A DNA stretch of 64,000 nucleotides, taken from Spirodela intermedia (taxonomy: Eukaryota > Streptophyta > Magnoliopsida > Alismatales > Araceae). Location of the stretch: assembly GCA_902729315.2 (NCBI GenBank), contig LR746273.1:501001-565000 (forward strand), written 5' to 3'. The translations under genes and the position numbers were made by a program. Shown here piece after piece: positions 12,141-25,029 of the stretch. Each line of letters starts with the position of its first letter. Position 1 is the first letter of the stretch. The notes beneath the pieces are model-generated. The model saw nothing but the letters and a program-made list of their open reading frames with translations. It was not told the origin of the DNA and did not search any database.

Positions 12141-13924
12141 CTACGCCCTCCGCATTTTCACTCTGAGGGACATCTCCTTGTAGGAGACCCCGACCGTCGA
12201 CTTCCGCTGCGGCCGCCCGGAGATCGACATCGGATGCGAAGAGGACGAGGAATCTTGCTTCGAGGGATCCGGAGGGCTACGGAAATCTCTGTCATCTTCG
12301 ACCTTCACCTCTCGGGAAGGGGAGCTCGAATCGGATGAAGCAACCGCCGGATCTCTTCGGGAGCTTTGGGCTTCGTCCCTTGGGGAATTCCCCTGTGAAC
12401 TGCCAGCAGTAGGTAACACGTTGTCCTTCAATTCGAACACCTGCTCTTCTTTAGGTGCTGCGCGCGGTTCCGATTTTAGGGAAATTCTCGAGCTCGAAGC
12501 CCTTCCGGAGGATCTCCTGTTTCAAAGTGAGGATTAGATATGGCCATCCCATCAATTTAAAGAAGAAGAGGGGATGAATCAAGCGGGACCTTCTTCCACC
12601 GTTTCCCATCTTCTTCTCCTCCGCCGTTTCCTCAAGGACCACAGATGCAGATCCCAACGCTGAAACACAAATATCCATCATCTACATGAAAAATCCAACT
12701 GCACGATCAAGAGAGCATGCGAGTCTCCAGGACACAAATCGGTGGTTTGTGATTACAGTAGAGTCTCGACGCGTGTTTCCTCTTGGGGTTACAGGCCGCC
12801 TTCTCGCCGACTTGATGTAGTGTCTCCACCGCACCCTCCTCACAGTTGATGGACGATGGCTCCCCCTTCAAGAAGGTAATTTGTGGGAAACAAGCAGCAT
12901 CGCTAATGAAGAACCGGAGGCAAGTATGATTCACGGCTAGAACTTTACTGAAATTGCTCAAATTATGATACCTTGAAGGTGGTTTTCACGGCAACATCTT
13001 GACCCAATTTCTTCTTCTCCTGTCAACACAGTCAAATTTGTGCTACTACTTTCAGAACAGGTGAGAGCAAAACTCCATTGATCATGATCATCGGAACAGT
13101 AACCTCGAGTTCTAGCTTCGTTCTTTTGAGAGTTGCTACTGTGCATCCAAGCTCGTGCTGGAGTACCTTCAGCTGTTGGTTGACATGAACAGTCATCACT
13201 CTCCGGTGAGAAATGAGAAGGAGAAAACGGCAGACGGAGGAACGATTCGAAGGGATGAGAGGACAGATTACCCTGTCTTTTCCCAAGTTGAACTCCTGCC
13301 AGAAAGCAAAGATTGAGTCCGTCTCCGAAACGATTTCTTTAAGGGATTCACGAGGATGAAGATGGCATCTAGGGAGTATGAGAACAAACCGCCAGCATCA
13401 GAGTGTTCGCCTTAGCAAGCTGACAGTTCTGCTGCTGCAATTGCTGGCAGGAGACTTGGAGTTTCTGCAGTTCCAAGGCATTCAGCTCAATGATCTTGCT
13501 GCAAGATAGACAATCCATGGCAATCCATTGCAACCCACGAAATTAGAAAAGAAAGAAAGAAAGAAAGAAATAAAGAAAGCTGGAAAGAATCTCTGCCGAT
13601 CGATCCAGTTGGTCGCAATGTTCATTACTTTCTCTCCCCCAGAAGCCTCAATAACGCCGTGTTTTCCTTCAAAGATCCAAAGGAAGTAAAATCAAGGAAG
13701 ATCCAGGAGAAGGAGAGTAAGAATCAGGGAGAAATTGCAGATGGACTGTCTGGTTGAGAGGAGTGGAGCACCTTCAGCAGCTCGGCAATGCAGTCCTTGG
13801 TCTGAGGAAGAGGGCCCAGATTCAGGTTTTCTTGACAAGCTAGCGTTCTCGCCGTCTTCTGCACATGGTTCGTGGTGTTGGTGATGTCCGAGAGCCGCTG
13901 CCTTCCCTTCGCCATGCTCTCCAT
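12141..13924 (-). CDS. SGO: shugoshin, centromeric cohesin protector
   Basis: Protects centromeric cohesin from separase by recruiting PP2A. Nine exons: 13924-13772, 13666-13629, 13498-13390, 13295-13272, 13172-13104, 13019-12972, 12865-12757, 12659-12590, 12516-12141. They sum to 996 nt, 331 residues. The N-terminus has RQRLSDITN followed by the coiled coil: ENTALLRLLGERN, KIIELNALELQKLQ, QLAKANTLMLA, EFNLGKDR, LKVLQHELGCTVATLKR. The C-terminus ends with the basic shugoshin box, GRPQRKSTVGVSYKEMSLRVKMRR, read here in two parts GRPQRKSTVG and VSYKEMSLRVKMRR. The middle is Ser-rich and disordered. Upstream in-frame codons extend to 14179, but MESMAKGRQRL fits the family better as the start. 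Borders of exons 7 and 8 are inferred mainly from frame. Confidence 0.9.
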
Positions 13925-14281
13925 CAGGGAGATCTTCTGGATCCTCTCCCTTTTGCCGTTCCCTGCTCGCGATTTTGTGGAAAGATCAGAAGAAGACGGG
14001 AATGATGAAAGCCCTAACCAGACTCTGCCGTAGTAAGGCAGCGTCGTCCTGGCAGGACAAACCCTAGAGTCCCAGAGATTGGGGAAGAGAAGAAGCGAAA
14101 TCGACGAGGAGACGACGAGGCGTTGGGAGGATTTCAGATTCCGGACGACGACAAGAAACCGGGTCACCGAAGAAATCACCTCTGCTTTCGAGATTAAGAA
14201 GGCCAGCTTCTTCCATGGAGAGAAGACTCCGCGCCGACGGAAAGAGAAAACCCTAATTCATCCTCTCTATCACACACACAC

Positions 14282-14313
14282 ACTCACTCACTCTCTCTCT
14301 CTCTCTCTCTCTC
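14282..14313. repeat. CT microsatellite, shugoshin 5' region
   Basis: A CACACTCACT stretch followed by about fourteen CT units, about 360 bases upstream of the proposed shugoshin start. It is AG-rich on the gene's coding strand. Confidence 0.85.
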
Positions 14314-14631
14314 TATCTTTGCTCCCTTTCTTGAATTAGGAAGGAAACAAGGAAAGAGAGTAGCAGCAGCGGAAAGAAGAGAAAGAAGAAGAGAGAGAGA
14401 GAGAGAGAGAGAGGGCTGCTGGGAGAGAGAGAAATTAGGCTCGGGAAGCCGTTGCTTCCCGAGCCAAGACTCCGAACCTGGCTTTTTTCAAAAAGAAACT
14501 TCTCATCAAATCTCGGCCGTCCGTTGAGCAAGTGGGCCCAGAAACAAGGCCCCCACTTTCATGAATGGTGTTTGGACAAATATGGAGTTATATAGGACAT
14601 TGGTGTAAACAAGGCCCCCACTTTCAAGCCC

Positions 14632-14634
<3 letters not shown>

Positions 14635-14674
<40 letters not shown>
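14635..14674. repeat. CT microsatellite
   Basis: About twenty CT units in the spacer right of the shugoshin gene. A 19-base direct repeat beginning AACAAGGCCC lies just left of it, at about 14544 and 14608. Confidence 0.9.
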
Positions 14675-14676
<2 letters not shown>

Positions 14677-15227
14677 GGTTTTTCTATCACCTTACAGAAT
14701 GAATTTTCCGAGACAACAATTGTCTGCATAGCCACCCTGATACAATCTGATGTAGAACAACATGCATGGAACCAAGGAAAATATGAAATTAGTGAGTCAA
14801 GTGGTTTGAAAATGTAAGTTGTGGGCTACATAGATGATAAGACCTAAACAATTTGTGTGAATAACGTGCTAGAGTCATGGTTTAAGTAATTATCTTATTT
14901 TAAAGTCATTTAAAAATATTTTTAAACATTTCACTGTAACTTTTAAACATTTTAATTAGTATGAAATTTCTCTTCTCTAAGGTTTCTCTTTGCATGTGAA
15001 TTCAAGATAATATTTTTTATTATGATCGATTGAAGGGTCAGCCTAGTCAACTCTTATGGATTCAAAAATTGAGGGTTCCAAGCCATGAGAAACAAATTCA
15101 AACCGCTCAAGGTTCTAAATTTAAGCATTGTGGAAATATTTCATTCCATCCAACTATGGCTGAGTCAATTGCCATAATCCACCTTCTCTCTTCATTCAGG
15201 ATTAAACCCCTACAATCCCATTCCCAC

Positions 15228-15810
15228 AACATGTTCTTGCTAATTAATGAAGTTCTTGCTGATCTAGTTTTATATCTCTATTTATGGAAATTTTCTTGAG
15301 ACAAATCTTTCTTCTCAAATTTACACTGGAAGACAAAAGAAAACATTTCACTCTCAAAATAAAATATTTCACATAAATAAAAAAAATCCAAATGCAATAT
15401 AGATGTGCAAATGGAAGGAACAATGACCCATAATTAAAATTTAGAAGAATATTGGAAATGCATATAATTTAAATCTATTTCTTAATATTTATTTAGCCCA
15501 TTAAACCATTTTCCTTAGTTATAATTTAAACACTTGACATGTTCTTGCTATTCAATGGAGTTCTTGCTCCTCTAGTTTCAGCCTATTATTTGTGGCTAAT
15601 TTTCTTGAGATTATCTCTCTTTTTTTCTCAAATTTACGCTGGAAGAGAAAAGATAGCACTTTCATGCTCTGAAATAAGAACATTCATAAAAATATAATAT
15701 AAATTCCAGACGTGATGTAAACGTGTAGATGGGAGCATACAAACAATCCATAAATTAAATATTTGAAAAGTGTTGTGAAAAATACACAATTTAAACCTGT
15801 TTCCTACGAT
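15228..15810. repeat. diverged tandem duplication, two copies of about 265 bases
   Basis: Copies 15228-15490 and 15536-15810 share ordered landmarks: CATGTTCTTGCTA, AGTTCTTGCT, ATTTTCTTGAGA, CTCAAATTTAC, GCTGGAAGA or ACTGGAAGA, and a shared end around ACAATTTAAACCTGTTTC / TAATTTAAATCTATTTC. The copies differ at many sites, so the duplication is old. No coding frame is visible. Confidence 0.7.
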
Positions 15811-18678
15811 CAATTTAAACTATTAAACCATTTTCCTGAGTGTTTTCACTGGTATATTATGTTGCATCTTTCTTACTCCCAACTTTTTGATGTAATATTT
15901 CACTCTTTTTTAATTCAAAATTTAAAAACAAACTACTTATTATATATATATAAAAGGTTGAAGAAGAAAAATAATTTCAGAAGCTAGTCAATGGTTTGTG
16001 AGATGGGGATCTTTATATCTAAGAACAACTACCAGTTGGTCATCTAGACTACCTATCCCTTTCAACTCGACTCACCATGATATTTATTATTAAATAAACT
16101 ATTGGAGCTGAATAATTAAATCATCATTACAAACCTGGGTTGTTTTGGTGTCTCGTGGGAATTTATCAATCCTCCATATATAAATGCATTTTTAAGAATA
16201 TAAAATTATGTTTTTAAAAAAAGACATATTATGATTGATTGGAGGGCAAAGTCGAATAAAAGGTTTACATTTTTTGATTTCGCTATACCTGAAGAACTCC
16301 TAGTTCTTCAGTTTCTGTGTCCTGGTCCTTCACGGACATCAGGTTATCATGCATGCCTCATTATTTCGCCCAATTTAATCGCATTGTGAGTTGGAAACCG
16401 GTCCTAAACCTTGGTTCCCTACCTCATTATGTAGAGAGAGAGAGAGAGTAAATCAGTAGTAGGCTCTTCTCTCTCTTGCGATCCATCGCTTCTCCAACTG
16501 TGTAGACAAGAGGGCAGCGGAACGGGCGATTGAGTCTTGAAAGGAGGACGGTGTTCTGTTTCAAAGTCAAGCTCTGCGGTCAACCAATAAAACACCGAAG
16601 AAGATCAACGCTGCCCACTTGGAGTGACTCATTCAAGGAGGAGGGGGAGACTTCAAAAACTGCGACTTTTTCGGTCGTTAAGAACAACGCACTCCGACGG
16701 ATCATCTTCTCTTCCCATTCAAGTCCGAAGCACGCCGTCGTGATCTCCGGCTAATGAACCCCCGCCCCAATGGTTGACGAACTCGCGAAGAGCTTTTCGT
16801 GGCCATGGGGGGGCCAACCAGAGCTGAAGGGGACAGGACAAGACACGTCCACGAGCGGAGGCCTCTGCTCGTGCCAACGCCCCGAAGCCAGGCGCCACCA
16901 CACCCGTGCGTGGGGGGACGTTGTCTGCGGCCATTGTCACCCGTTGATTAGCTCCAGTCTGGAGCGAAACCGAAGGAACAGTCCCCGGCACATGCTCTTG
17001 TGTGTCAACTGTCCGTCGCCTGCCTACTTCATCACTGCTAATTAATCAATCCCAGCGAACAAACGGCACAAGAGAGAGAGAGAGATGGGAGGGGGGGCAG
17101 GGGCGTAGTTGTATTGGGGAGAAGAAAGAGTGGGGGAATAGGGGTACTAACTCCATTGAATTCTATTATCGACTAGTTTCTTGATGGCGGCTTGTCGTTC
17201 CATAAAATATAATTTACTTGTATTTTATCTGTGTAGTCATTGAGAATTGGTCGCTAGCTCGGAATACGTATGCGGACAGTGGATTTGACTGATCGGCGCG
17301 AATAATTATCCGATCGGATATTAAATATTATGACCGCATTTTTCAACGCCATTTACTCCCAAGGTTTTCGAAAGCTTGGTCAGAAAAGGCGCGGCCCATA
17401 GGACTGTCATCAATGACCGTGCTGCTGTTCTTCGTCCTCTAGGGTTTCACGGGTATCCAGTCCTGAGTCACTTTTTCTGTCTTGTCTCGGTGCAAACCAG
17501 GGTTGAAACCCCTGGAGGTCTCACCATCCATGTCGACAGTCTTCCACATCTCATCTAGTTATTTATTCATTTATCTATTAATTATTTTTCGAGTCAGTCA
17601 CGCTATAAAGTTCCAGAATGTAATCGTATGGTTTCAGCAACCCAGATATAATTAAAATATATGCATACATTGGAGTTATAAATATATCTTCATTTCAGTG
17701 AGAGCCAGTTCTTGAAACGGTCCATCGTCGTCGCCAGTGTTTCCATGAATCCCGTTTGTAGGGTGAATTCGAGGAGAGTAGGATCCCCGGGGGCTCTGCG
17801 AGATGCCACTGGGAGCACTGGAGAAGGGGGCTCGCCGCTGCAAGAGGATGAGAGGGGGCGGCGTTCGGGTGGCGACCGCCGGTCGACATGTGACTCTGCG
17901 GCGCTGTGGTTGCATTTAGTGCCGGAATTGTGACAGCTCGACGTTGCAAGGGCACCCAAGCCGGGCCTTCCGTTCTCCGCCAGATAATTAAACGGCCGGT
18001 AGAGCGCCCTCCCTTCCTCTCTCTCTCTCTCTACGAGCGGTTACCGATTGGCCTCCCTTGGAGAACCGCCCCCGCCTTCGACCCGGGAGGAGATGTGCCT
18101 TTTAATCTTCGGCCGTTTGATGGCTCGGGAGGAGATGTGAGAGAGACGTCTCCTAGAGGAAACAAGCCATGAGAAGAACCTGATCCACGGCTTCCTTTTT
18201 GTCTGGCGGCGGTGGGGAGACCCAACCCGGATACAGATCTCTCTCTCTCTCTCTCTTCTCTTTCTCTCTCTCTCCATATCTCACTCACTCGTTCCTTTCT
18301 CTTTGAGTTTACCGGCTAGGAGCCACTTGAAGCACACAAGAAGGCATGAAAACAAAGCCACTGTGTGGATAAGATAATAAAGACGGAAGAGGGCGGGGAG
18401 GGGAGAAGAGGAGATGCCACTCGCGACCCCTCACTCCCTTTTCGTGAACGCAAGGGCACCTCGCCCTGGCGCACAACCACCACAAAGGAGGACGTCAAGC
18501 GGAGGAAGAACCAGCCCACAAGCAACTGACCATAGCGGTAGGAATCCGGAGAATACGTGCATCCAATAGTGTATTTCGATAGAAAAAAATTATCATTCAC
18601 ATCCCACAGCTCCTCGTTTGTTTGAGAGAAAATAAATTAAAATTATAGCGCCGGTGGCATCATCGCCGGCTTGATTTA

Positions 18679-19512
18679 CTAATAATGGCAGCCCACCAGG
18701 GTTGACGCCGAGAAGACGATCGACTGCTTGCCGGAGAAGGCGAAAGCCGGCGACTTGGGGAGGTCCCCCCGCTCATCCTCCGAGGGGGCCGGCAGGTTGA
18801 GGTCCAAACAGAGGATATTCTTCTCCTTCTTGATTTCCTGGTCCACAGAGACAACCCCCGCCGCCGCAGCCGCCGCCGCCCGGTGGCGCCGCATGTGGCC
18901 GCCCAACGCTTGGCCGGAAGAGAATTCCGCCCCGCATATGGAGCACTCGTGTACCCTCGGCTTGTGGTTGGGGAAGGTGGACTTGGGGGAGGAAGCAGCC
19001 GGTATTGGGAAGCTATGGCTGTACTCATCTGCTATTCCCTTCTTCTCCTCTGGCTTGGGCTTCTTGTGGCTTGCCCGGTGCCCGCCGAGGGCCTGAAAGG
19101 AGGGGAAGCACTTGTTGCAGGTCTTGCACTCGTAGACGTAGAACCCGGCCTTTCCGCTGGTTGTGGTCGCGGCCTCCGCCAGTTTCCGGCTGTTGAATTT
19201 GCCCCCGTCGCTTTCCCCTCCAGGCTTCGGCGGAGAGTCTTCGAGAGCTCTTCCTTGGGCGAGGAGGATGAGGCAGTTGGCCATGTCTTCCTCGTCATCC
19301 TCCTCCCCCGCGCTGCCGTAGAATTCCCCAGAGGAAGAGGTCGAGGGGGTCGCAGTGGCCGCCGGAGCGACTAGCAGCTGGAACCTCTGCCGCCTGGTTC
19401 TCTTTCCCTTCGCGATTCCGCGGTAGTCATTACTGACGCCACTGCTATTGTTGTTGGCTGTTGCCGCCATGGCCTCCTCGTGGATCTCCGTTCCCATCTT
19501 CCTCTCCACCAA
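18679..19512 (-). CDS. C2H2 zinc finger repressor, ZAT type with EAR motif
   Basis: Nuclear transcription repressor of the plant stress-related C2H2 class (C1-2i). Intronless, 277 residues, as usual for the family. In order: basic nuclear-localisation box KGKRTRRQR (about 35-43), acidic stretch and L-box-like ANCLILLAQG (78-87), zinc finger 1 (YECKTCNKCFPSFQALGGHRASH, quoted as CKTCNKCFPSF then QALGGHRASH, about 129-149), zinc finger 2 (CSICGAEFSSG then QALGGHMRRH, about 190-210), poly-Ala, and EAR repression motif LDLNLP (236-241). Both fingers keep the plant QALGGH. MVERKMG at 19512 is the first ATG. Inner methionines at residues 6 and 15 are alternatives. Closest in layout to ZAT5/ZAT18-like proteins; the exact orthologue is not decided. 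Confidence 0.95.
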   Translation of the reverse strand: MVERKMGTEIHEEAMAATANNNSSGVSNDYRGIAKGKRTRRQRFQLLVAPAATATPSTSSSGEFYGSAGEEDDEEDMANCLILLAQGRALEDSPPKPGGESDGGKFNSRKLAEAATTTSGKAGFYVYECKTCNKCFPSFQALGGHRASHKKPKPEEKKGIADEYSHSFPIPAASSPKSTFPNHKPRVHECSICGAEFSSGQALGGHMRRHRAAAAAAAGVVSVDQEIKKEKNILCLDLNLPAPSEDERGDLPKSPAFAFSGKQSIVFSASTLVGCHY

Positions 19513-19605
19513 GGATCAGAGAACAGACAGTGGAGGACGAGGAGAGAAGGGGCTCCAAGCGGGAATCATAGAATACCCTTTCCCACAGTCACATAGATAT
19601 ATACG

Positions 19606-19609
19606 TCGA

Positions 19610-19641
<32 letters not shown>

Positions 19642-19642
19642 T
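19606..19642. repeat. AG-rich tract in the zinc finger 5' leader
   Basis: AG dinucleotides interrupted by ATG and similar triplets, between the TATA box at 19732-19739 and the start codon. It is therefore probably transcribed as a CU-rich leader. Confidence 0.7.
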
Positions 19643-19731
19643 GGAGAATTAAAAATAGATGGGTGCTGAGAGAAGCAAGGCGGGCGGTGAAGGAGGAAGC
19701 AAGGTGGAGGAGTGGAAGGGGAGGGGTGTGT

Positions 19732-19739
19732 TATTTATA
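19732..19739 (-). promoter_or_regulatory. TATA box of the zinc finger gene
   Basis: TATAAATA on the minus strand, about 220 bases upstream of the start codon. This predicts a leader of about 190 bases. Based on motif and position only. Confidence 0.55.
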
Positions 19740-22697
19740 GTTAAATCGAATTTAAATATATATTATATTAGCGGAGTCAAATCTGTAAGGAGGCCCATCC
19801 AGGGGAGCTGGGAGTAACCGCGGCTTAGTCCTCCGGCCTTCCGTTTCCAAGCTCACCGGATCGACAACAAATAGACCAGCATATTACCAGTGCGATCAGT
19901 TATTCCGCAAAGGGTGCGTCGCGTTTTATTCGCAGACCGAAACGCCAGACATTCGGACGAGGAGTGATAATCGATAGTAATTGACGGGAAATGGGGGAGG
20001 CAGGGAGCGAAGAGAGGAGGGAACCGAGCTCCGTGAACCCAAACCGAAAGATGCCAATTTTAGAACTGGGTACACTCGGGCTCTCATCTCTAAGAGAGAG
20101 AGGGAGAGGGAGAGAGAGAGCGTGATGATACCGTCAGGGGTGGGGGAGAAGAGAGATTCGGCCGCCAACATAGCAAACCCAGTCCTTTACTGAAACGATT
20201 CTCCCTGATGGGATCGGAACGGGAAGCTGGAGCCACGGAAAATGCGCTCCTCCTCCCCTCGCTCGACCTCTATTTTCATCCGAGATCAGTTATCAAATCA
20301 GTTTCTCCCGTTTTAACAATGGCCCTCGAATTCTCTTGCTCCCCAGCTTTCACTGATCACACACATCGGAGACGGTGGTTGCAATTCTCTCTCTCTCTCT
20401 CTAGCCATCGCTGTCTCTCACTCTTCGGAACGGCGTATAGCCCACACAGATGAGCTACTGCCGATAAGATCATGAGGGCATTGACTTTGAGAATATTAAT
20501 CTCATTACTTATAATATACGTAGACCTCATGTCTCTTGACTAATCTACCCCAAGTTGGGTCTAGGTTTCAGAACTCTGCAACGCCGACTGGTCGCCATAG
20601 GTGAGAAACCCCCCTTCTCGGAGAAGAATTGCGCCGGCCCTCCGCCTTCCCAAACCGTCGTATTCAGCGGCGGAGATGCCCGTCGGCGGTGCATGAACGG
20701 CGAGGGGGGTTCTCTGTAGATTCAACTTCTTGATGTATCGGCATAATTAGGTATTGGAAGGAAAGGAAGCCCTCGGTAGTCGGAAGATGATCGGAGATTG
20801 AATCCGGATTCCCCCTCGCACCGATCCACGCCGTTGACTTGATGATATGAGCGGCTAGGATCTCTCGTCAAGCTCGTCTGAAGAGACAGAGAGAGAGAGG
20901 GCACAGTGGCGTTTAGGCCATGCCGGAACGTCACGGAACGTCCCGCAAAATAATGTGCACCGGTTCCCCCGTCATCATCCACGCGAGGCTGGTAGGGAAG
21001 GAGAAAGAGAGAGGGGTGGGGGGTGTGTTCTCAGCCACTCCCACCGTCGAGTCGGTTGGTCCAACCGAAGCCTTTTAATTTCCGAACAACAAACGGCGGC
21101 GCGCATAGGACGGCCACCTGCGTTGTCTGGAGAAAGTATATACTATGCTAGAGATAGATAGATAGAGATAGAGAAAGACAGAAGAGTTTTTACAAATAAA
21201 AAATAAACTAATGGCTGTAAAATAGAAAGACCAAAGAGGGAGAGGGAAGTCCGGCGTGCCTCACGCGAACTAAGAAAATTTCACCCAAAATCATCAGACT
21301 CGCAGGACTTCTCTCTATTAGGTTTGTGAAACGCACAATAAACCCCCTCATCCCGGCCCTTCCAGTCGTTGACGACCGCTATCCTCCCATTATTAGACAT
21401 CGCTTAGTGGGGTACAGTACTAACTCTCTCTCTCTCTCTCCCTCTCCCCTCCACGATTTTCTAATCGTCGCGATTCTCTCCAAGCTCAGGGTAGAAAGAG
21501 AGAGAGAGAAAGAGAGCCCTTCCCAGTTCTCCCGTGCCACAGTGATGGTACTCGAGAGGAGGGTACGAAGGGGAATAGCGTGCTAGGGGGGAGGAGGAAG
21601 AGGAAGGAGAGACGTGCGAACCCGACGCATTCTAGAGCGCATCCACTCCCACCACCCTTTTGCTTCGCTGCACCGACGCGGACGGCAAGTTATTCGTTTG
21701 TTCTTTTCTTCTACTTGTTCCTTTCCCTCTGGCGCTTCCCGTGCCCGGAGCGTATGTGGCGGTGGCGGCGGCGGCGGCGTTGGTAGTCGCTATGGTGTTG
21801 GCCAGTGTCCTCTGGGAATATTCAAATGGGTCGCCACGGTTGCAAAGCTGTATGAAACAACTTTGACGACAGCGACAGGACACCTGCCCCACCCGAAATT
21901 AGGTTACCCACACTTCGATATCTGGCTACTCTCTCACACCCCCCCGGCGTCGATAGAATGTGTTTGACCAACGAGGGTTGCCATTGACGACCTTGTGACT
22001 GCATCTGGCTTTTTTTCTTGAGGATAATTCTCTCCACCTGTTAGATCTTATGAACTGAACTAGTCTCGTGTTTCAAGCCATTATCATGGTTTTGGTTTAT
22101 CTGGGGTATTTTTCTTCTAATTTCTCATATTTGTTAAAATTTCCAGAAAATTATATTATAGAACGCACGAACGTTTTATGAACTAAATATATATATATTC
22201 TTAAATAAAAGATTACTGTATCCAGCAACAAATTCCATCCACTTAATATCGTAAACGGGCCACATTTTCTGAAAATAATTTAAAAGAAAAAAACAGGTGA
22301 GATGCATCAGCTGATGATCCTTGCATCAGTGAGGCGCGAGTTACGGGGAACCGCATTATAAAAACCTAAAAACAATGATTTTTCATGGGAAAAGATGTCC
22401 AACCGACATAATTATTAAGACGAGACGCAGACTTTTACTAATAGTTGACGGAGAATTTATTATTTTAATCAAATAAGAAAAGCCTCCATTAAACCGCTCT
22501 ATGAACCCCTCAGTCGACCTTTAGTGGGTGGTGGACAGGCCCATTGATGATCAGCAATGGCAAGGCTACCTCTCGATGCTGACACCAAGTGCGTGACACA
22601 AGGGTCCTTAGTCAGAGTATGCACGAATTGAAAGAAGACCCTTGGAAATAAACTTGAACTCGGAAATCGAATGAAGTTCGACCACCCATCCCTTCGT

Positions 22698-22735
<38 letters not shown>
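22698..22735. repeat. AG microsatellite
   Basis: About nineteen AG units without interruption in spacer DNA. Confidence 0.9.
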
Positions 22736-22738
<3 letters not shown>

Positions 22739-23877
22739 CATAAGGACTCAGGGAGGAAAGAGACCTGGGGGATGGGTCTGGCGTATTTTCATGTCCGGCC
22801 TTACTTTGAGGTATCAATCCGCTGGGCACCGGGCTTTGTGGGGTCGTTGACTGTAATTATCGACCGCAAGGCCGTCTGGAAGCTCTCCATTTTGACGGAG
22901 CCCCGACCCACCAAAGCCCTGGGATGCCCGAGAGACCTCCGGGCCCCCAGACTACGCACAGGGCCGCGAGGATTGATAGGGAGGGCGAGGAGAAAGGAGA
23001 ATGAGTAGCTCCCGTGCGACTCGTGAATGCCGAGAGACGCGTGGTGTGATTTCCAAAAGGGAAAAAAAATTCAACCCAGGCCTTCTTCTTTTGGGAGGGA
23101 ATCTCACGTTGGCTCGAGTGCCAGCTCGGAAAAGGAATCGGCATTCGGAAGATAATGACGATTTGATTTTACCAAATTAGGTTAACCTCGAGCGGATAAG
23201 ACTTGGGTTTGAGAGAGTGAGAGAGAGAGAAGAGAGAGGAGGGTCTCCTTTAAACCGTATCCAAATTCTTTGGTCATGTTGACGAAGACCGGGGTCACCG
23301 CCATTCTGTCACCGACCACGTGCGCAATTTCTCTACTTTAAGTGAACCGGTCCCGGCATCCAATCACTTTGAGCTTCTCTCTCTCGCTCTCTCTCGCTCT
23401 CTCTCAGCTCCCGCTGATGAACCTATAGACAGCGGGTCACAACGCGTGCGGATCCACGGTCGCTGCCGTGCTCCTTACAGGGCTCGGGCGTGAGACAAGT
23501 TTGGACCTTTGCAAGGTATACTCATCGAAGGCTCCACCTTCATGCGGCTGCTCATACAAATGGGCTGGTTCGGCTGGGGAATCGCATAGCACACGAAAAT
23601 AAAACCAAAAGTAGATCTTAACACGATGTGACGGGATCCAGCTCTTTCCCGGGCAGCTTTGGAATTCAATAGCGTCGGGCCGTCTCGTGGACATCTCTTT
23701 CTCACTCCTCATTTCCTCTCTTCGTCCCCCCCCCCCCTTCCTCCTCTCTCCTCACTAGGCGCCCACGGAGAACTGGCTAGAGACTTGATTCTTCGGTGTT
23801 CGGCTCGAATGCCTTGATCATCACGTTGTAACAGATGTAGGAAGGCATACAAGTCTAGTTGTCAGGGTATGGGTTAT

Positions 23878-23882
<5 letters not shown>

Positions 23883-23936
<54 letters not shown>
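23883..23936. repeat. AG microsatellite, about 54 bases
   Basis: About twenty-seven uninterrupted units. Long perfect arrays of this kind are usually length-variable between individuals. Confidence 0.92.
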
Positions 23937-23939
<3 letters not shown>

Positions 23940-25029
23940 CTACCCAACAATGCTGATCTTGTAACTGGTTCCAAAGGAAACTGAAAACAACTCGTGGTCG
24001 TGGAGTAAGTCAGGGTTCCATAAGCCATTGTACTAATGGATGCATCGGAAACGGTAAGGAGATAAGTAGGGGTGTTATCCGGCCGGGCTTGGTCGAGGGG
24101 GTCATGTTTCTCCGGGCCCATATTTTGCCCAAGACCAAATTCGGAGATGAACCCAGAAAACATGCCCCTGGATAGAATGTGATATGATGAAAAGACAGAT
24201 AACATCCACTCGAGTAGCTGCCGAGTGCTGAACCATATCAACAATATATATGATATTAACCTACGTGAGGCCACAACACCTTGAATATGCTTAAGATTTG
24301 GTAATATTAATAGGCTTTCTTGATTGGCCCAAATCAGTGTCTAATGCTGACGCGGCAGCACTCTCACTTTGGGATGATTCTTTGGCCGAACCCTCTTCCC
24401 CTATTAACACATTTTCCAATAACAGGGCGACTGTTTTTAGCCAGAGGCGTCATCTAGTACGCCGGTTGCAGACTGGTAAGTACCGCGCACGTACGGAGAA
24501 GGCCGCAGCCGGCACGTGGCATATCTATGAGCACCTGCTCTCTCTCTCTCTCTCTCTCCAATCCTCAGCTAGAACTTAAACCAGTGAGAGAACATCTTCC
24601 TCGTCGGAGCCAACGCCAACGTTAGGGAACCAGACTACGTCACCTGGCCGTCTGCCAGACACGTCAGGGAGCATGCTAATGCTCTCTGGTAATAACCAAT
24701 GCGGGACTGGTGCTCTGTCCTTCAGAGTGAGTGAGGGAATCAGAGGGAGGCCTTGGAGGAGGGAGCTTGAAAGCCGCCGTCCGCAGATCCTCTCTTCTCC
24801 TTCTGTGCACGGAGCAGCCTTCCTATCCACGGAGGCCGCAGCCTCTCTGTCGTGTTATTTTCTGCTCACGAGTTCTTATTCTGATATAATACAAAAGATT
24901 AGTCAGTTCGATTAGATTCGTCAAAGTTCTCGATTATTTTCCGTTCATGACATCTGCAATTCCAGTGCCATCGACGAGAGAGAAAGAATCGGAGGGGATG
25001 AAGAAAGGCGGGTGAGATGAGTGTCCTCG

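Larger units (their letters stand above)
14350..18600. other. intergenic region, AT-rich in its left half
   Basis: No gene recognised. It includes a CT tract (14635-14674), a diverged duplication of about 270 bases (15228-15490 and 15536-15810), AT-rich DNA to about 16400, then GC-rich DNA with unconvincing short open frames (16530-17190 and 17690-18250). The right end should hold the 3' untranslated region of the zinc finger gene. Confidence 0.5.
19750..24900. other. intergenic region, no gene recognised
   Basis: Mixed-composition spacer with many AG/CT tracts (20398, 21424, 22698-22735, 23883-23936, 24539-24558). All open frames are short and lack familiar motifs. GC-rich islands around 20600-21100 and 22740-23010 could contain noncoding exons, but I see no splice-consistent coding series. 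The right end carries the 3' region of the TIR-NB-ARC gene. Confidence 0.45.

Noticed and set aside
13724-14179. Longer shugoshin N-terminus starting at 14179
   Set aside because: The extra 85 residues lack similarity to shugoshins; the ATG at 13924 gives a family-like start and the rest is probably leader.
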